Source: Onchocerca volvulus
Lineage: Eukaryota; Nematoda; Chromadorea; Rhabditida; Onchocercidae
NCBI GenBank assembly: GCA_000499405.2
Contig: HG738138.1
Location: 2,480,001-2,544,000 of the forward strand
DNA length: 64,000 nucleotides
Direction of reading: 5' to 3'
Below are positions 1 through 28,190 of this stretch, piece by piece. Under the pieces are notes generated by a model. That model was not told where the DNA came from and did not search any database. It saw nothing but the letters and a program-made list of their open reading frames with translations. Every line of letters begins with the position of its first letter. Within the stretch, counting starts at the first letter, position 1. The translations under genes and the position numbers were made by a program.

Positions 1-59
1 GTTTGCATGGAAATAGTAACATTAAGCAAAAGCGATCTGCTTTATTTTGTAAAATTTAG

Positions 60-1588
60 AGCAATTAATGGAATTACATCGTGGACAAGGAAAAGAATTG
101 TATTGGCGAGACGTAGTTCAGTGCCCAACTGAGAAGGAGTATGAAGAAATGACGACCCAAAGTATGTGTTACAATTCAACCGTCATAAATTAGTTGTAAA
201 ATATGAATTTTATTTCGCTGGATTTAGTGAATTTCATGTAATTGTAATAATTTTTCAGAAACGGGCGGTTTGTTTGCCCTGCCGATACAGCTGATGGGAT
301 TATTCGGAAAAAAACAGTACGATTTTAAATCGCTGATAAAAAATTTGGCCATTTATTTCCAAATTAGGTAACTGTTTCGAATCCTATATTTATTTTTTCT
401 TTATTTTTTTTTCATTTTTTTTATTTTTATTATTTTTTTTATTTTTTTTTTCGAATTTTTTGTAATAGCTTAGGTATGTATTTCAGAGATGATTACATCA
501 ATCTTTGTTCCCAAACGTATGCAGAGCAGAAAACATTTGCTGAAGATCTTACGGAAGGAAAGTTTTCCTTCCCCATCATAGTTGCTATTGACAAGAAATC
601 CGACGATGATGAAATTATTAGTAAGTATTTTAAACGGATATTTAACCGAAATCATAAGAATTTTCTTTGCATGAATGCAATATTATGTTTTTGGGATAAG
701 ATCCTGATGACGTGAGAATTTTTTGTTTTATTAATTTGTGAACAAACATATTAATTTCAGATATATTACGTCAAAAGCCCAAAGATGTGGAAGTTAAGAA
801 ATACTGCATACGAATTATGGAAGAGCGAGGAGCGTTTAGGTAAGCATTCCGTCTATTAAAAGCTTTTCTCTCCAATTCCATGAGTCTGTGTACTTTTTTC
901 CCATTTAATAATTTTTGGAATATCTTTTCTAGATATACTTTGAAACGTTTACAAGAACTGCATGATCTAGTGATTTCGCAAATCGACTTGCTGGGTGAGA
1001 ACAGAGAACTGAAAAACCTGATCGAAACGTTGCATAAAGATGTTCAGCCGATGCTTAGTCTTGATAGTTTGAATGCGAGCAATGTAATTAATGATGGACA
1101 TGAAGTAGCAATGGTAAGTAATGATCTTCTTCTTCCGACCCATTTCAATTGAATGTTTTTCGTTCAGTAGTTGTTATTTGTGAATTTATATATATTTCAC
1201 TATTTCGCAAGTTTTTTGCATAATTTTTGATTTATTAATATTATTTATTATGTGTTTTTGATATTGTTAACACAGCTACAGACAAAGCAACAGCTTGAAG
1301 AAATTAAAATTCGAGAAATTTGCTTTGTTGTCTGCATTACAGATGTTAAAAGTGTTAAGCTTCACTTCACATTTTCCTTCGCCATGACACACGTTCTCTA
1401 CAGTAGCGGGACATTCTTTTTTGATTCACTGTTACAGGTAGAGCATTTTGAGCTACATCATTTTTACACGAAACAACAAAGAAAGAAGACTGGCACAACA
1501 AATCATAGAAAGTTTTTCCTTGGCTCGTATTCCAAACCCGGATCAAATTGTTCCAATACATATACCTGAAAAACAAAAAGCGTCTTGA
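60..1588 (+). CDS. ggps1: Geranylgeranyl diphosphate synthase, 3' part (5' end outside window)
   Basis: This enzyme condenses isopentenyl and farnesyl diphosphate to geranylgeranyl diphosphate, the donor for protein prenylation. Exons read are 60-161, 259-367, 487-620, 761-839 and 933-1113, joined in phase. They give [15 protein letters not shown], then [17 protein letters not shown], then the second aspartate-rich motif FQIRDDYINL split by an intron, then [10 protein letters not shown]. These match animal GGPPS in order and spacing. The last exon probably runs 1442-1588 (frame ending [10 protein letters not shown], stop 1586-1588). A possible exon starting at 1276 ([14 protein letters not shown]) is unresolved, so the join after 1113 is uncertain. 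The first aspartate-rich motif and the start codon lie upstream of the window. The gene ends only 68 bp from the end of the convergent slo-1 gene. Confidence 0.9.
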
Positions 1589-1656
1589 TAAAACTGTACT
1601 GAATTGATGTAGTTCCTTCATTCCCTTTTTTCCCACCAGTCATTGTATACCGATAT

Positions 1657-16289
<14,633 letters not shown>

Positions 16290-16392
16290 CTTTTCTTCCT
16301 TTTTTTTTTGTTTTTGTTTTTTTTTTTATCAATAACCAATAAAATAATACCTATAATTAGAATAAAAAAGTTATTTGTAAATATAAACATTT

Positions 16393-16413
16393 TTTAATAT
16401 ATATAAATAAACA

Positions 16414-16461
<48 letters not shown>

Positions 16462-16614
16462 ATAAAATATATATATATATAAAATATTTATTTATTTATA
16501 TATATTAATATTTATTTATATATATTATATATATAATATATATATTTATATATATTATATATATATATTTTATAAAATATATATATATAAAATAATATAT
16601 ATATATATATATTT

Positions 16615-16648
<34 letters not shown>

Positions 16649-16650
16649 CT
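16393..16650. repeat. AT satellite built from palindromic TATA/TTTATAAA units
   Basis: About 260 bp made only of A and T. Pure (AT)n blocks alternate with the self-complementary block attttataaaatat, which occurs at least four times. It lies just upstream of the slo-1 start codon, between slo-1 and the 3' end of hcf-1, and is able to form cruciforms. Assembly length here may be unreliable. Confidence 0.9.
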
Positions 16651-18225
16651 TATAAATAATAATATTGCTCGCCTAGCTTCAAGTGTCGTAATAAGTTAGT
16701 AGTAATCCTTGAAGCTTTTCAAAATTCTAGGCGAAAGAAAAAGGCTAAGCAAGTTTACACTTTATGCCTGCTAGACTTGTCTATCCATTCACCCCTTCAA
16801 AACTAACCCATCCACCTAGCTTTTCATCTAACATCATCCCGAATCAATTGTTAGTTCTGCCTATTTTCATTTTCATCCAACATATATACTTCTTCGATCA
16901 ATAGAAACCAAGCCTAGGCTTTTTCGATCTTCAAAAATCATCCCATATTTCTTACTCATTTGATCAGAATAAATAATGTTCCTTCTCTTGTTTTCTCAAT
17001 TTTTACATCATTTTTATTTGTTTGCATATTTCTATAGTTTAACAAAAAGTATATCGGCGCAAGTATTATTTTTATTTACTAGTTTATTATGTACATTTCA
17101 TCAATTTTTTCATTTTTCAACCATATTTTCCGGGGCAAACAATCCTTCCGTTATTTCAGTGATATATCATTGAACCTTTGATAAGTATCCCAGCAATCCT
17201 TACATCAATATCGATTTGTTGCCACTGTGATTTGATCCGGGATATTCAACTCGAAATATAAATATTAAAATATCTTCATTTTGATGTGGCCAATTAAACG
17301 GTTCTTCTGATTGAGTGGAACAAAATTCATCTAATAATTGCTGCTATGGCAACGATAATGCCTTTAGCTGTTGCAGAGATATGTTTAGCAAAAACATTTC
17401 TGGAATTACTCGAATTCAAGATCATAGTCAAATAAAATTCAATTAATTCAATTGGCATATAAATGTGGAATTATCCAACTGATGCTATTACTTATCATGT
17501 CGTTTATTTATTCCACCAAAACAATCCCAAATAAAAAGTAATTGAAAACAAAACAGCTCCAATTCATATCATGCGATCTTCCATATTTGCTACTTAACGA
17601 ATAAATGCAATTCGAAAATTTAACAATTCTTTTTACAATTTACAAAACAAGACAAACATTGCCGATACCATAACAAAACCATGATTTAAAAATCGTGATT
17701 AGATAAAATTTTGAAATAATGGTCAGATAAAGATGAGCGAGTAAAGAGTATATAATCAACAATAAAAGAAAAGCGATGAAATAGATACAGTTCAGCAGAA
17801 TTCAAAACTGAGATTTCATAAGATCTGCAAAAAAATTTTACGTAACACAATTATAATTTGCAAAAATGGAATTTCATATATTGTCGGAATCTGAACAAAT
17901 TTTTTTTATGACTGTGTGACAACAAAATCTTACGAACTGTAAACTGCATGGCTCTTTATACATAGAAATAATTCGCACATATATTATCAACGTCATGACG
18001 CCGGATATCTTGATAGTTTTGATAACAGCATATTCATCACTGCAGCTGACCCGTTTACGATTTCCCATCTTCACCATCAATCAATTTTGTCAATGAAGAG
18101 AGATAAATGCTTGCTGTCAAAATCTGCGTAATCGAACACTAACTTTGAATATATTGGAAAATCAGAAAAATTAATTATTAATTTAGTCAAGAAGAAATGG
18201 CTTTAACACTAAATAAGATCAAAAT
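16651..18225. promoter_or_regulatory. Intergenic region upstream of slo-1, likely holding its promoter
   Basis: About 1.6 kb between the AT satellite and the hcf-1 stop codon. The part 16740-16960 is richer in C on the + strand than its surroundings. No convincing coding exon was seen; ORFs here lack family similarity. slo-1 transcription must start in or beyond this stretch, but I see no specific promoter element. Confidence 0.35.
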
Positions 18226-21200
18226 TCAATCAACTCGAGGTTTTTTATAAGGGACTTGTGACGTTTGCGCTAGTGTTACCCTCTGCTGAGGACGACGACT
18301 ACTTGTATTTGTACCAATAACAGTTACTGGACGCACAGGTCGTTCCTGCAACCATCGCACCTGAGTTGCAGGTCCATAACCCTGAAATAAATGTTTCCAT
18401 TGTTACATGATGCACATTGTGACAAATGAAAAAAACAAAGCAACATGCATCTTGTGGATATCCTAATTTTAAAAAATGGACTAAATACAGAATAATCAAA
18501 GTTTTTTTAACAGATAAAGGAAAACAATTCAAAAAAAAAAAACTACTTTCTCATTACGCGCTGCAATTCGAAATATGATTGCCGGCTTGGAGGACTTATC
18601 GATATGAGCAGCATGTAAATTGGCTAACGAAACAATACAAAACGGATCAGAACCAACATAAACGCGAACGAATGAAAGATGCGTTTCACGACCACGAGTA
18701 TTGCGAAGAGCAAGATACACACTATACTCCGTTACTTTGCCTGCAAAAAAAAACTATTTACATATTGTCAATCAAGCACCGTCAATTTATCATGGTTAAC
18801 TCTAAAATAATGGTCACAGAAAACGGTATAAATCCAGAATGGATGATGATTAAGATGGCTATGAATGCTCAAATATCATCAATGTCTTTGCACTGATGCT
18901 TAAATCATTCCGACAACTTCGGATAAAACGAAACAAAAATAGGACAAGGGAATTTTTTCTACTATTAGTAAGCGTGAAAACTTATCAACAGAGTTCTGCG
19001 GTGGATCCCAGGTTAGATGTGCTCCATCTGGACTTTTCGTCACTTTGATATTGGAAGGAGCGCCGGGATAGCCGGGAAGACAAGTTTTGAAAGCAGTCAC
19101 CTAAAAAGCGTTGCACCAAACTAGAAAATTGACTTTACTTCTTAAAATACTCAAGTTACTATAATTTCTAGAAAATAGGTAAAAAACAACAACAACTGCA
19201 TATAGATAAAAAACAACAACAAACTGTATATTGAATAAAGTGAGAAAATTAACCAGAAATGGAGAGAACAGCAAATCTTACATAACAGTTTACCTCCGAC
19301 CAATTGCCTCGACCACAAGCATTTATGCCAGCAACACGAAAATGATAAGCAGTTCCAGCCTCAAGTTCAGCTTTTCTCAAATAATTTGCCTGAATTCCAA
19401 GTTCACATTCACTCGAGTGATTTCAAGAATTATAAAAGATCTAACAACGAACGAAGTCATCAATAGTTCTTGATATTAAATCTGTGCGATGGATGCAGAA
19501 AACTTCGATGCTTCAAAACCAGAAACTAATGAAATGTAAAATGAGATTTAAGACCTCATTCTCCGGAAAAAAAAAATATACATATTTCTCATTAGTTGTA
19601 ACTGATGTGAAACAACAACATATTAGCATAAAAAGAAAACGAAAGATACCCCGAAGGCCTCTTTCATGGCAGTAGTACATGGTAAAAAATAGTGTGTTAC
19701 GAGATGGCTTGTCCCTTTGATGATTCCAACGTTGTACCATTCCGGTTCTGCCTTTGGCTAAAAATGAAAAAAAGAAAAGTTACGATTACGGAAAGACTAA
19801 TATTGAAACTTAATTAACCGAATGATTTACACTCAAAAAATTATCACTACGTTTAGTTTTCAGATCCTAAACTTTATGTTCAATAAGAACTGGAAAAAGA
19901 CTATTTTAAAATTGAAAATTTAGAAATTAAAAGTTGCCTTTGGAGAGTTGGGGCGATGAGATCGATTGAATTGTGCGGTACCAGATTCCAATTTCAAAAC
20001 TGTGACAGATGGACATTTTTTGGTGACAATTGCAGTTGAGACTTCCTCAACTGCTACAGTGTCAGCATTCGTAGTTATTGCCATTGCAGCAGATATCTCT
20101 TTATCAGATGTGGCTGTTACAGACTGACTCACACTAGGTGAATCCACTGGTTTCGCAGTTTCTGTCGATACTGAGTTCGAAGATTCTGATTTCTTAATAT
20201 CTGCTGAAGTTTCGTCGCCATTGAAAGTAACTGCTATTGATTGTTGCGAGCTTGATTTCTGAGTACGATCAGAATCGGAACTGGCTTCTTGTATTTGAAG
20301 TCTTCCACTATCAAGTGATGAATCCAAGTCATTGCTTTGTTCCGTTTTCTCGATAGGAACATCGCTTTTAGTTTTTTTCTCTCCATCAATATCTTCAACC
20401 TTTACTAGTTCAGCAATAGGCATAACATTCTCGTCAACGTTGTCTTTATCCTTACTATTAGTTTTTTCGTCTTTACATTCAACCACTGACATAATTTCAG
20501 TTTTGCCTGAAGCTATTTTATAAATAATTTTCACAACAAAACTGCTGCACAATTAATTCAAATTACAAAATGGAACAACTGCGTTTTCTTTTACAATTTT
20601 GAAGTGAACTAATGCCGAAATGTTGTATGGCAAAATAAAATAGTACGACATGAAGCACAGCTTCAGAGAAAATAATGTAGATCTTTATAAATTATGAACT
20701 CAATGATTACCGAGTTTATCATTGTCAACAATACTTGTCGTATCATCTTCATTCTCATTTTTGACATCCTTTTCCACGTGACATTTTTCTTGAGTACTAG
20801 CTGAGGGCATTTCAAGTTGAATATCACTAGGAGGTAAACTAGCTATTGTTTTTACATTTGTTTTTGGTCGTATTATTTTGGATGGAACTATTGCTTCGCC
20901 AGATAGTGCACATTGAGCCTAAATGTATAAAGAAAGAAATTGATTTTGAGATTTAATTTTATTCCCTTCCTTACATTAAAATCATTCTACGTTTTGAAAA
21001 ACTAGCAAAAATTATTTCTGCAAGCGTATTCTGGATTCAGTTACTAGTGTTCCTAGTGATTAACTATAAGTAAGCCACCAACTGATTGATGAAGATTGAA
21101 AACTTTGATATAATGAGTTTTTTTCCAAATCCCGAAGTACTATGATATTCCATAAAAGATAGAACACTTAGTTAATGTTAATCATGCAAATTTCATACCT

Positions 21201-24200
21201 TAGGAGCTGTTTGCATATGAGTTGCACCCACTGGCGACACATTCGCTTTCCTAATATCTTGCGTAACAAATCCAGATGGACGACAAGTGCTACCAACAGT
21301 ATCAGACGATTGCTTCAGGTGTTGCTCAGCATCAACATTTTGAATAATACCGGCTTCAGCATCAGGAGCTGTTTCATCCAGAAGATTTTGTGGTAAACCG
21401 ACCTGAAACAATTATAAAATAGGAAACAAGAAACCAATGATAATCAAATGTAATTTTCGCTACGATTAGAAATACTCTTATTATATTACAGAGAGCAAGA
21501 TGGCAGCCTAAGTAGATGAAAAGTCACTTTTCGTTACAACCTTCTTAATGGAGTGATAAACGTGTTACGAACATCAACATTTGGTATCACTGGAGTGGTA
21601 TATGTTGTTCCTTGCGTGGAAATCGATGGTGCATGTTCCGTAGCAATTGCCGCCGGTTCTGCACTGCTGTTTCCAGGCTGAACAACGTGTGGTGGCACAG
21701 ATTCAACAACGGCCAGTTGTGGACTGTCTACAGTATCAACATTTGAGGCAGATACAGTGGGACAATTCGTCTGCTGCAGGAATAATAATTTATGTGGTGC
21801 AGTATAGCCAGCTCCAGGTGTCTTAGTTACTAATATCGCTTTTGCAGCTGGATGTTTGACAATACCCGCCTAAAATTATGGTACATACTACTTAAATGCA
21901 GAAAAGATGGCTACATGTAATTTTCATCCAAATCGGCAATTGCCTCATGCATCATGCTCAAAACGATGGTGTCACGTAACACGGTCAGGACAAAACGCTA
22001 GTACCAACAATCAATTTCAGGAATTCGACAGGGTTATATTTGCCATCACAATGGGACACTTACTAAAGCTGCTACATTACCTACTAAAGCAGCTGCCAGC
22101 AAAGCGCAAACTGATCTCGAAAACGTATGAATCGACTTTGATTTGCACATCACGTGCTTTTCAATATGCTACACTTAGTTAGTCAATGAGTAACTGAAAA
22201 ATAATTCGTCGGAATATATGCAAACAGCACAAGCTAGAAAGAGTACAATGATTATTTCAAGAAAAGCCACATCCGAAAAAAAAGTCAGCATGCAATACGG
22301 TAAAAAAACTTGAGATTGAATAACTAGTGCAGTATTACGGAAGCAAAGATCGAAGTCATTAGCAAGGATAGCAGAAGTACAGTTGCCTAAGCTGTTAAGA
22401 AAAAAGACATGAAAATTGGGAAGATAACTCAACATATGGCCAAAACTGAGATCTCTGATGATTGAACTTCTGACTTATCGGTATCTGTTATAGCTCTCTT
22501 ATACCCTTGTTGGTATACCAAAAAAAGCGAAAGAACTTCTGATGTCCTGGAATGAACAGTGCGACTTGATAAAACGTGAAATGAGGCTAAGTACCTCAAA
22601 TTAAGCAACCAGAAAGCATACATAAGCAAACAGCACGTTTCACAGACAAAGGATTATACAGATTAAATAAAGTAAGGGATATTATTATAAATCAAATATA
22701 AATCATGCCGAATTTAAACGTGAAAAAAAAAAAAGAGCATTGAAAGGTGAAAAACCACATAAAAGCCTTCGAAATAGTAAACCGAAAGATTTATACGAAT
22801 AAAGAAAAAAGATTGGAAAATCCGTGAATGACGTTACTAGCTGCGAAAATTCGAGAAACAGGGAGAAAGACCATTAAATTTGAAAAAAGGCAAAAAAAAA
22901 AAACCCTGTTACAACGCAATGTAAACTTCTCGTCTGTTCAAACCATTCTTTCTTCTTTTTTCTTTAGAAGTGAATAGACCAAAATCATGTGCATGCGGAT
23001 GCAGAAACAATCAATTTGCAAATTCATGGGAAAAGAATGGATAATGAACAGAAAATTCGAGAACAAACAGAAAATTCACCTGATTTGAAGTGGTGAATCT
23101 CGGTGCAGGTAAAACACGGAGAAAATGTCCGCGAGGACCGTGAGCCATGATAGCTGCTGCACTCCGAGGTGCACCTCTGACCACTTTCATTACCTGCGGT
23201 CCGCTGGCCGCAGCACTTCGAATTGCGATTACTTTCCCTGCCAATGGTTTTCCAATCGCAGTCACGCGAAGACCAGCTGTCGATCTAATAACTAAAAGAT
23301 TTGCATTAATCTTAATAAAACGAAATCCGAATGTTATAATTCCCTTCCAATTTCTCGAAGCTTTTTTTTTTTTGCCTCTCTTTTGACATTTTTACAACAA
23401 AAGAACCAATGAGTGGTGATAAGGTAGGTCGCGAGACCTTCAACGTTACATGTGTCAGTTCCATTCCTTTTGTGATGGTTCCTTCACTGACCACTCTCTG
23501 TATTCGGAAAAATTCTCCTAAGTTGCACATGCATATCAAACTTAATGAACAGTAAAATGAACCTTGGTATCTTGAAATTTAATATTCATGAAATAGTACA
23601 GACGATATGACAAGATGGCTTATTCATTTCTGTTAAATTGAATAATTGAGTACCGAAACTCCAATAAACGAAATCCGAATTTTGCTTCGAAACTGATTAT
23701 TTAATTAAATATAGAACTAACCATCATCAGGTTTTGCTTCAAATTTACGTAATTGCAAAAAGTATGCTTCCGCTGTAGGTACAGCATTCCAACATACTTC
23801 CAAACCCGACATTGTAGCACGAATAAGTTGCACACGCCCAGGTGCATCAGGTTTATCTGTTTCCAGATACCACATATCTTTACAACAGACCTAAAATGAT
23901 ATTTCACACCAATCTTCAAAGAAAAATTGGTCAACTACTGCCATGAATCTGATATAGTTTGCAGCGAATCTTTTGAGAACAAATAGACTAAAATAAAAAT
24001 TATCAATCTGTCAAAGACTTGTTACATTAAAATAAAAATTTGGAGTTTCCGTTTAGTAAGGATAATACCTGATTATTCCAAGCTTTACGATATCCATCTC
24101 TTCCGGACCATATGTATAAACGTTTATTAATAACAACTGCACTGTGTCCAGCTCGAGCTCTAGGTACTGCGGCTAAATTTATAAATTCCTACGTAAATTA

Positions 24201-26716
24201 TACCACTTCACTGTAACTTTATAACAATATACCGGTAAGCTGGAAAGCAGAGACTTAGTACCATCACCTTATTTTATTAAGGAATATAATTTTGTGATGC
24301 TTCTAATATTTACCAATTACCACTTACATTCAAGGAGTTCTAAAGACAGATCTTCCCAACACATTGTACGTAGATTTAGTGAAGCGAGTGTATTTGTGCA
24401 TTTCCATTCTCTTTCGATTTGCTGTAGTTTCATATCGGGTGTCAAAAGAGGCACCCAGCCACCGAAAACTATCATCCTGAATATGGAACTATCATAATGT
24501 AATATTCAGATAACTAATTTATTAATAAACCCAGTCCTTGTTGATTAAGTAGGTTAGTTCGTCCAAAAATGTCAACTCATAGTTAAGATTAAATTTATTT
24601 AAGTATTTATTCCATCCACACTCTACGCTCTTCTTTTTCTTCTTCGAATAGTGACTGAAGGGAATTGAAAGCTCAAATTCATATCAAATTATTGTTCTCT
24701 TAATCTTGAGAAAGATGCAAGTTCTATTTAATCCAGGTTATTGGAGATATTTGTTACTAATTTGAAAGAAGTACTTTTCAGCAATAATATTAGCAGAATG
24801 AAGCGAACGTGGTTGTGGTGGAATCCCAGCAATTTCAGGCTTCGTCCACGTCATTGAAATAAGATCTAACACCCACAAATCACCAAGGCGACAGCCATTC
24901 ATTCCACCGAAGATTATCATTTGCCGATGTTCACCATTATTTTCTACTATCACTGCAGAGTGTGACTCACGCGGAGGTGGAGGAGACCCATAGGTCTACA
25001 ATAAAGAAGAAGATAAATGATTAATGGAAGATGACCGTTGAAGATGCAAAAGTTATCTTACCGTTCTGATGTGCGTAAAAGTTTTTAGCCATTCTTTTTC
25101 ATTCAAGTGTTCTAGTCTTGCTGGGAACTAATATGAACTATATCGTAACATAATAAATAGCAGCCATTTCAAAAATCCGAAAGCTGTTTAAATGGGTCAA
25201 AAAAGAATTCGAACTATATAGTGAAGCAAACTTAATGTAAGTTATTCAGAAAATGGTTTATTGTATAACCTGTATACAATAAACCATTTTCAAAAGTGGC
25301 ATTCATTTGAGATTGAAGTTCATTCAATGATTAAAAGAAAAATTTATTGATTCAAATTCAAAATTTGCAACTAACATCAGGAAATTCCCACTGCAGATTA
25401 CTATTTGCTTTATTGAGATCCAAAACATACAAATCATTCAAATAGCGTGGAATATTATTTTTCGGATCCTCACTGGCGTTAGCCAAACCGCCAAATATGT
25501 AACAAACCTGAAACCGAAACCATAAAAAACTGCATCTTTTTGCAATGAAACACACAAACACTACAAATTAATAGTAGTTTTTTATTTTAAATAAATTCTA
25601 CCTGATTCGAAGCAAGCGTGAAAGAATGACCCAAACGAGCGCATGGAGGAGGTTGTCCAGTTTTCGGTGGTCGCGGCCGTAAGTGTTTCCATTCCCATTT
25701 ACTGGCTTGAAGTTCATAAAGATCTGCGGAATACCTAAAATGAAACTGCTAAGCTATATTTTACAAGCGCACTATGGAAGAAAGTTTGATGCACAATCGT
25801 GCTTCCATATCTCACTCCAGAACGCAAAGAACTTGATCAAGAAATATCTGTCTAGTAAAAGTCTAATACACAAACCTCCCATATTCGACCATACCACCAA
25901 ACAGATAAATTTTGGTACCATTACAAATAATGCCATAAGCCGCACATCCCGGTGGCACCTCACCTTTGACAGCCGGAACGAACCACTGATTTGTTGCTGT
26001 AAATGAAAAAAAAAAAAAAAATTATTCTACGGATCTAGCAATTTCGAACAATTACAAACAATTACCTCTTCAAACATATATCAGTCAAATGCATAGAAAT
26101 AAAGCTGACAAAGTACAAAGAGCAGCATACATGCTTTGAAGAGTCGGTAACTTTTGTTGAGCTTAAGATCAGCTAAACAAAGCGCTGTCAATTGCAGGAT
26201 ATGAACATATCCATATTACAACTACTATAAATAACATCTAGTAAAAGTGGTTTTTAGGAAAAAGTTTCTCAATTATGAAATGCTAAAAACAACCTGTATT
26301 ATAAACATGCAATTCATCGACGATACCTTCATTACCTCCACCGAAAACTATCATCAGATCTTTGATCGAAATCGCTCGATGCCCATGACGTGGTCTAGCA
26401 AATGATATGAATTTTTCAAAAAATGCTTCATGCGAATAACTAACATTAAATTAGACCAAACAAGAAATTATTCCTAAGCCAATTATTCAAGGAAAACTTG
26501 TTCTATCGATCAGAAGGGTAACTTCTTATAGATATAAATGACTGGTACTGATTCATTAATTTCTTTTTTTTTGATTCATTCCATGTAATAACTTATGAAC
26601 TACGATCCTGACTTCAATAAAATTTACCGTGGAGTAGGACCCGTTGTATTTACAACTTTTTTCCATTTTAGTGTTGGCGATGCATTATCTGGTCTTCCTC
26701 GTTTTGCTGAATTCAT
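18226..26716 (-). CDS. hcf-1: Host cell factor 1 (HCF-1), Kelch and fibronectin-III transcriptional co-regulator
   Basis: Nuclear scaffold linking transcription factors to chromatin modifiers. Exons: 26628-26716, 26294-26394, 25876-25996, 25602-25734, 25376-25507, 24775-24995, 24328-24476, 24069-24172, 23722-23890, 23080-23291, 21573-21869, 21199-21402, 20711-20918, 19938-20512, 19650-19757, 19294-19389, 18986-19100, 18547-18740, 18226-18381; 3384 nt, 1127 aa. The Kelch propeller has [45 protein letters not shown] and [17 protein letters not shown] low-complexity acidic/serine middle follows, then C-terminal Fn3 repeats ([38 protein letters not shown]) and a basic end PYKKPRVD. The proteolytic HCF repeats of vertebrates are absent, as expected in worms. 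Two introns look non-canonical: a GC donor at 19937 and an AT donor at 18985. The 21573 boundary is the least certain. Start M-N-S-A-K-R-G is near an acceptor-like TCTTAG that could be a trans-splice site. Confidence 0.93.
21870..23079. other. Largest hcf-1 intron
   Basis: A 1.2-kb intron between the basic alanine-rich exon and the threonine-rich exon. Short ORFs on both strands show no family similarity and their reading is not continued by splice sites. Nothing else was recognised. Confidence 0.6.
25250..25290. repeat. Perfect 18-bp inverted repeat in an hcf-1 intron
   Basis: Arms 25250-25267 and 25273-25290 are exact reverse complements separated by five bases (acctg). It lies in the intron between the Kelch exons at 24995 and 25376. 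It is too short for a normal pre-miRNA; it could be a mini-palindrome or a recent fold-back insertion. Confidence 0.8.
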
Positions 26717-28190
26717 CGTTCAACACCTAAGATTATAAATAAGAGAAATATAGCCCAGGAAATGTTTAAAATTTCTTCCTTAATCAAGTTTAAATACTGC
26801 GATTTGTTTGCCTATTTTATTACTAACTTCCAAACATTTCATTCATAATAAATAATTTATTATAATTCGAAATTATGCTAATTTTAAATTGTCATTCCAA
26901 TATTTTTTTTCTTGCCATTTTAGCTTCAAAAATTAGTTTCCAAGTTTCCACGACAACTTTTTACCACAATCTTCTAAGTGAAAATTGTTATAGAAAAAAA
27001 AATAAAAACAAAAACACACAAGCTTATAAATTTCTAGGAAAAATATTGGAGTGAAAGACAACTGTCAAAATATATAAGAAAAGTAAGAAAAAGATTGACA
27101 AACATCAAGCTATACTGAATGTATGGAATCTACGAATAATAGACCAAACAATAAACTGAGTCAAAATAAAAATTTTTAAGCGATGAAAAAAGGTGAGGAA
27201 AAAATTAGTTTGATAAAATAAACAGAACATTAAAATGAGCGCTTCGCTAGGTATTCAATAATTTGTATTCAAAATATTCGTTACGAATAAGACGTTGAGA
27301 AAATCAATGATTGCTACAAACAATTCTATGCGAAAAAGCAAATGTTATATTTTACGTAAGTATGAAAACATCATTTGATATTTGTTGACAAAAGTTGTTT
27401 CAGGATAACCCACTTTTTCCTTTTTTCAAAGTAGAAATTTTCCAAAGAGACCAATTTTACCTATATCCTACCATGAAAATGGTATGATGAAATGTTGGTA
27501 TGATAATTACTGATATATGAATGCAAAAAAGGAGAAAAGTGAAACAGACCGACGTAAAAAATACTACGTAGCGATTTACGTAAAGACACGTGAAGCTCAA
27601 ACGAAGTGAAACTCAAGTCTGAAGCTATGTGAAACGTGGCCAACAACAGACAGAACAGCCCGACAATACGAGGCCCAAATAAACACTTTACCTACTCTCG
27701 CCCCGCTCACGTGCACTTATCGCCCACGTACTCCGAATCACAAACTCTCCTGCTACAACAATTTCTGACTGTTCGTCATGCCTATCCTATTTCTCTCTCC
27801 CCTTCTCGTCTGGCTGGAGGAAATAACTTCTCAATTTACGACGGAAATATATTGTTAGCGGGAAGTGAGAGTGGGTGGTACTAAGATATGAGGCGAGAGT
27901 AAGTGTAATTCGCGGTTGGGTTCAAAGGTCAAGGATTAATTAGTATGTGGTGTACTTGATAAATTCCCATTTATTGTCTGCAAAGATGCAGTAGACGGGA
28001 AAAAGATTTTAATAAGATGATAATCATTAAGTCATGGAAATACTTGTATGATTTCCAATATTTCCTGGCTTATATTGGTAGGAATAATTCATCCGCTATA
28101 TTTCGTCATTGATTTCTCATGCGATCGAGTTTCAGCACGTTTTCTCATAAATTGTAGTTCTCCATAAACAGGAGCGAATTTGTATTATTA
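26717..28190. promoter_or_regulatory. Divergent hcf-1 / arx-7 promoter region
   Basis: Head-to-head spacer of about 1.5 kb between hcf-1 (-) and arx-7 (+). The stretch 27580-27900 is clearly richer in G and C than the rest and holds two CACGTG E-boxes at 27587-27592 and 27708-27713. The 82-codon ORF across 27636-27884 has no recognised family and is probably by chance. Assignment as a shared promoter is inference from gene layout and composition. Confidence 0.4.

Noticed and set aside
1252..1569. 105-codon ORF at the end of the GGPP synthase
   Set aside because: The last 40 codons overlap, in another frame, a stretch with better GGPPS-tail character that follows a TAG acceptor at 1439-1441. 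The upstream part could be one extra exon but lacks a clear donor.
20332..20523. + strand hydrophobic/serine ORF
   Set aside because: It lies opposite the acidic, lysine-rich hcf-1 exon, which is the frame consistent with splicing.
27636..27884. 82-codon ORF in the hcf-1/arx-7 spacer
   Set aside because: It owes its openness to higher GC content. No similarity, no splice context, and it overlaps the likely promoters.
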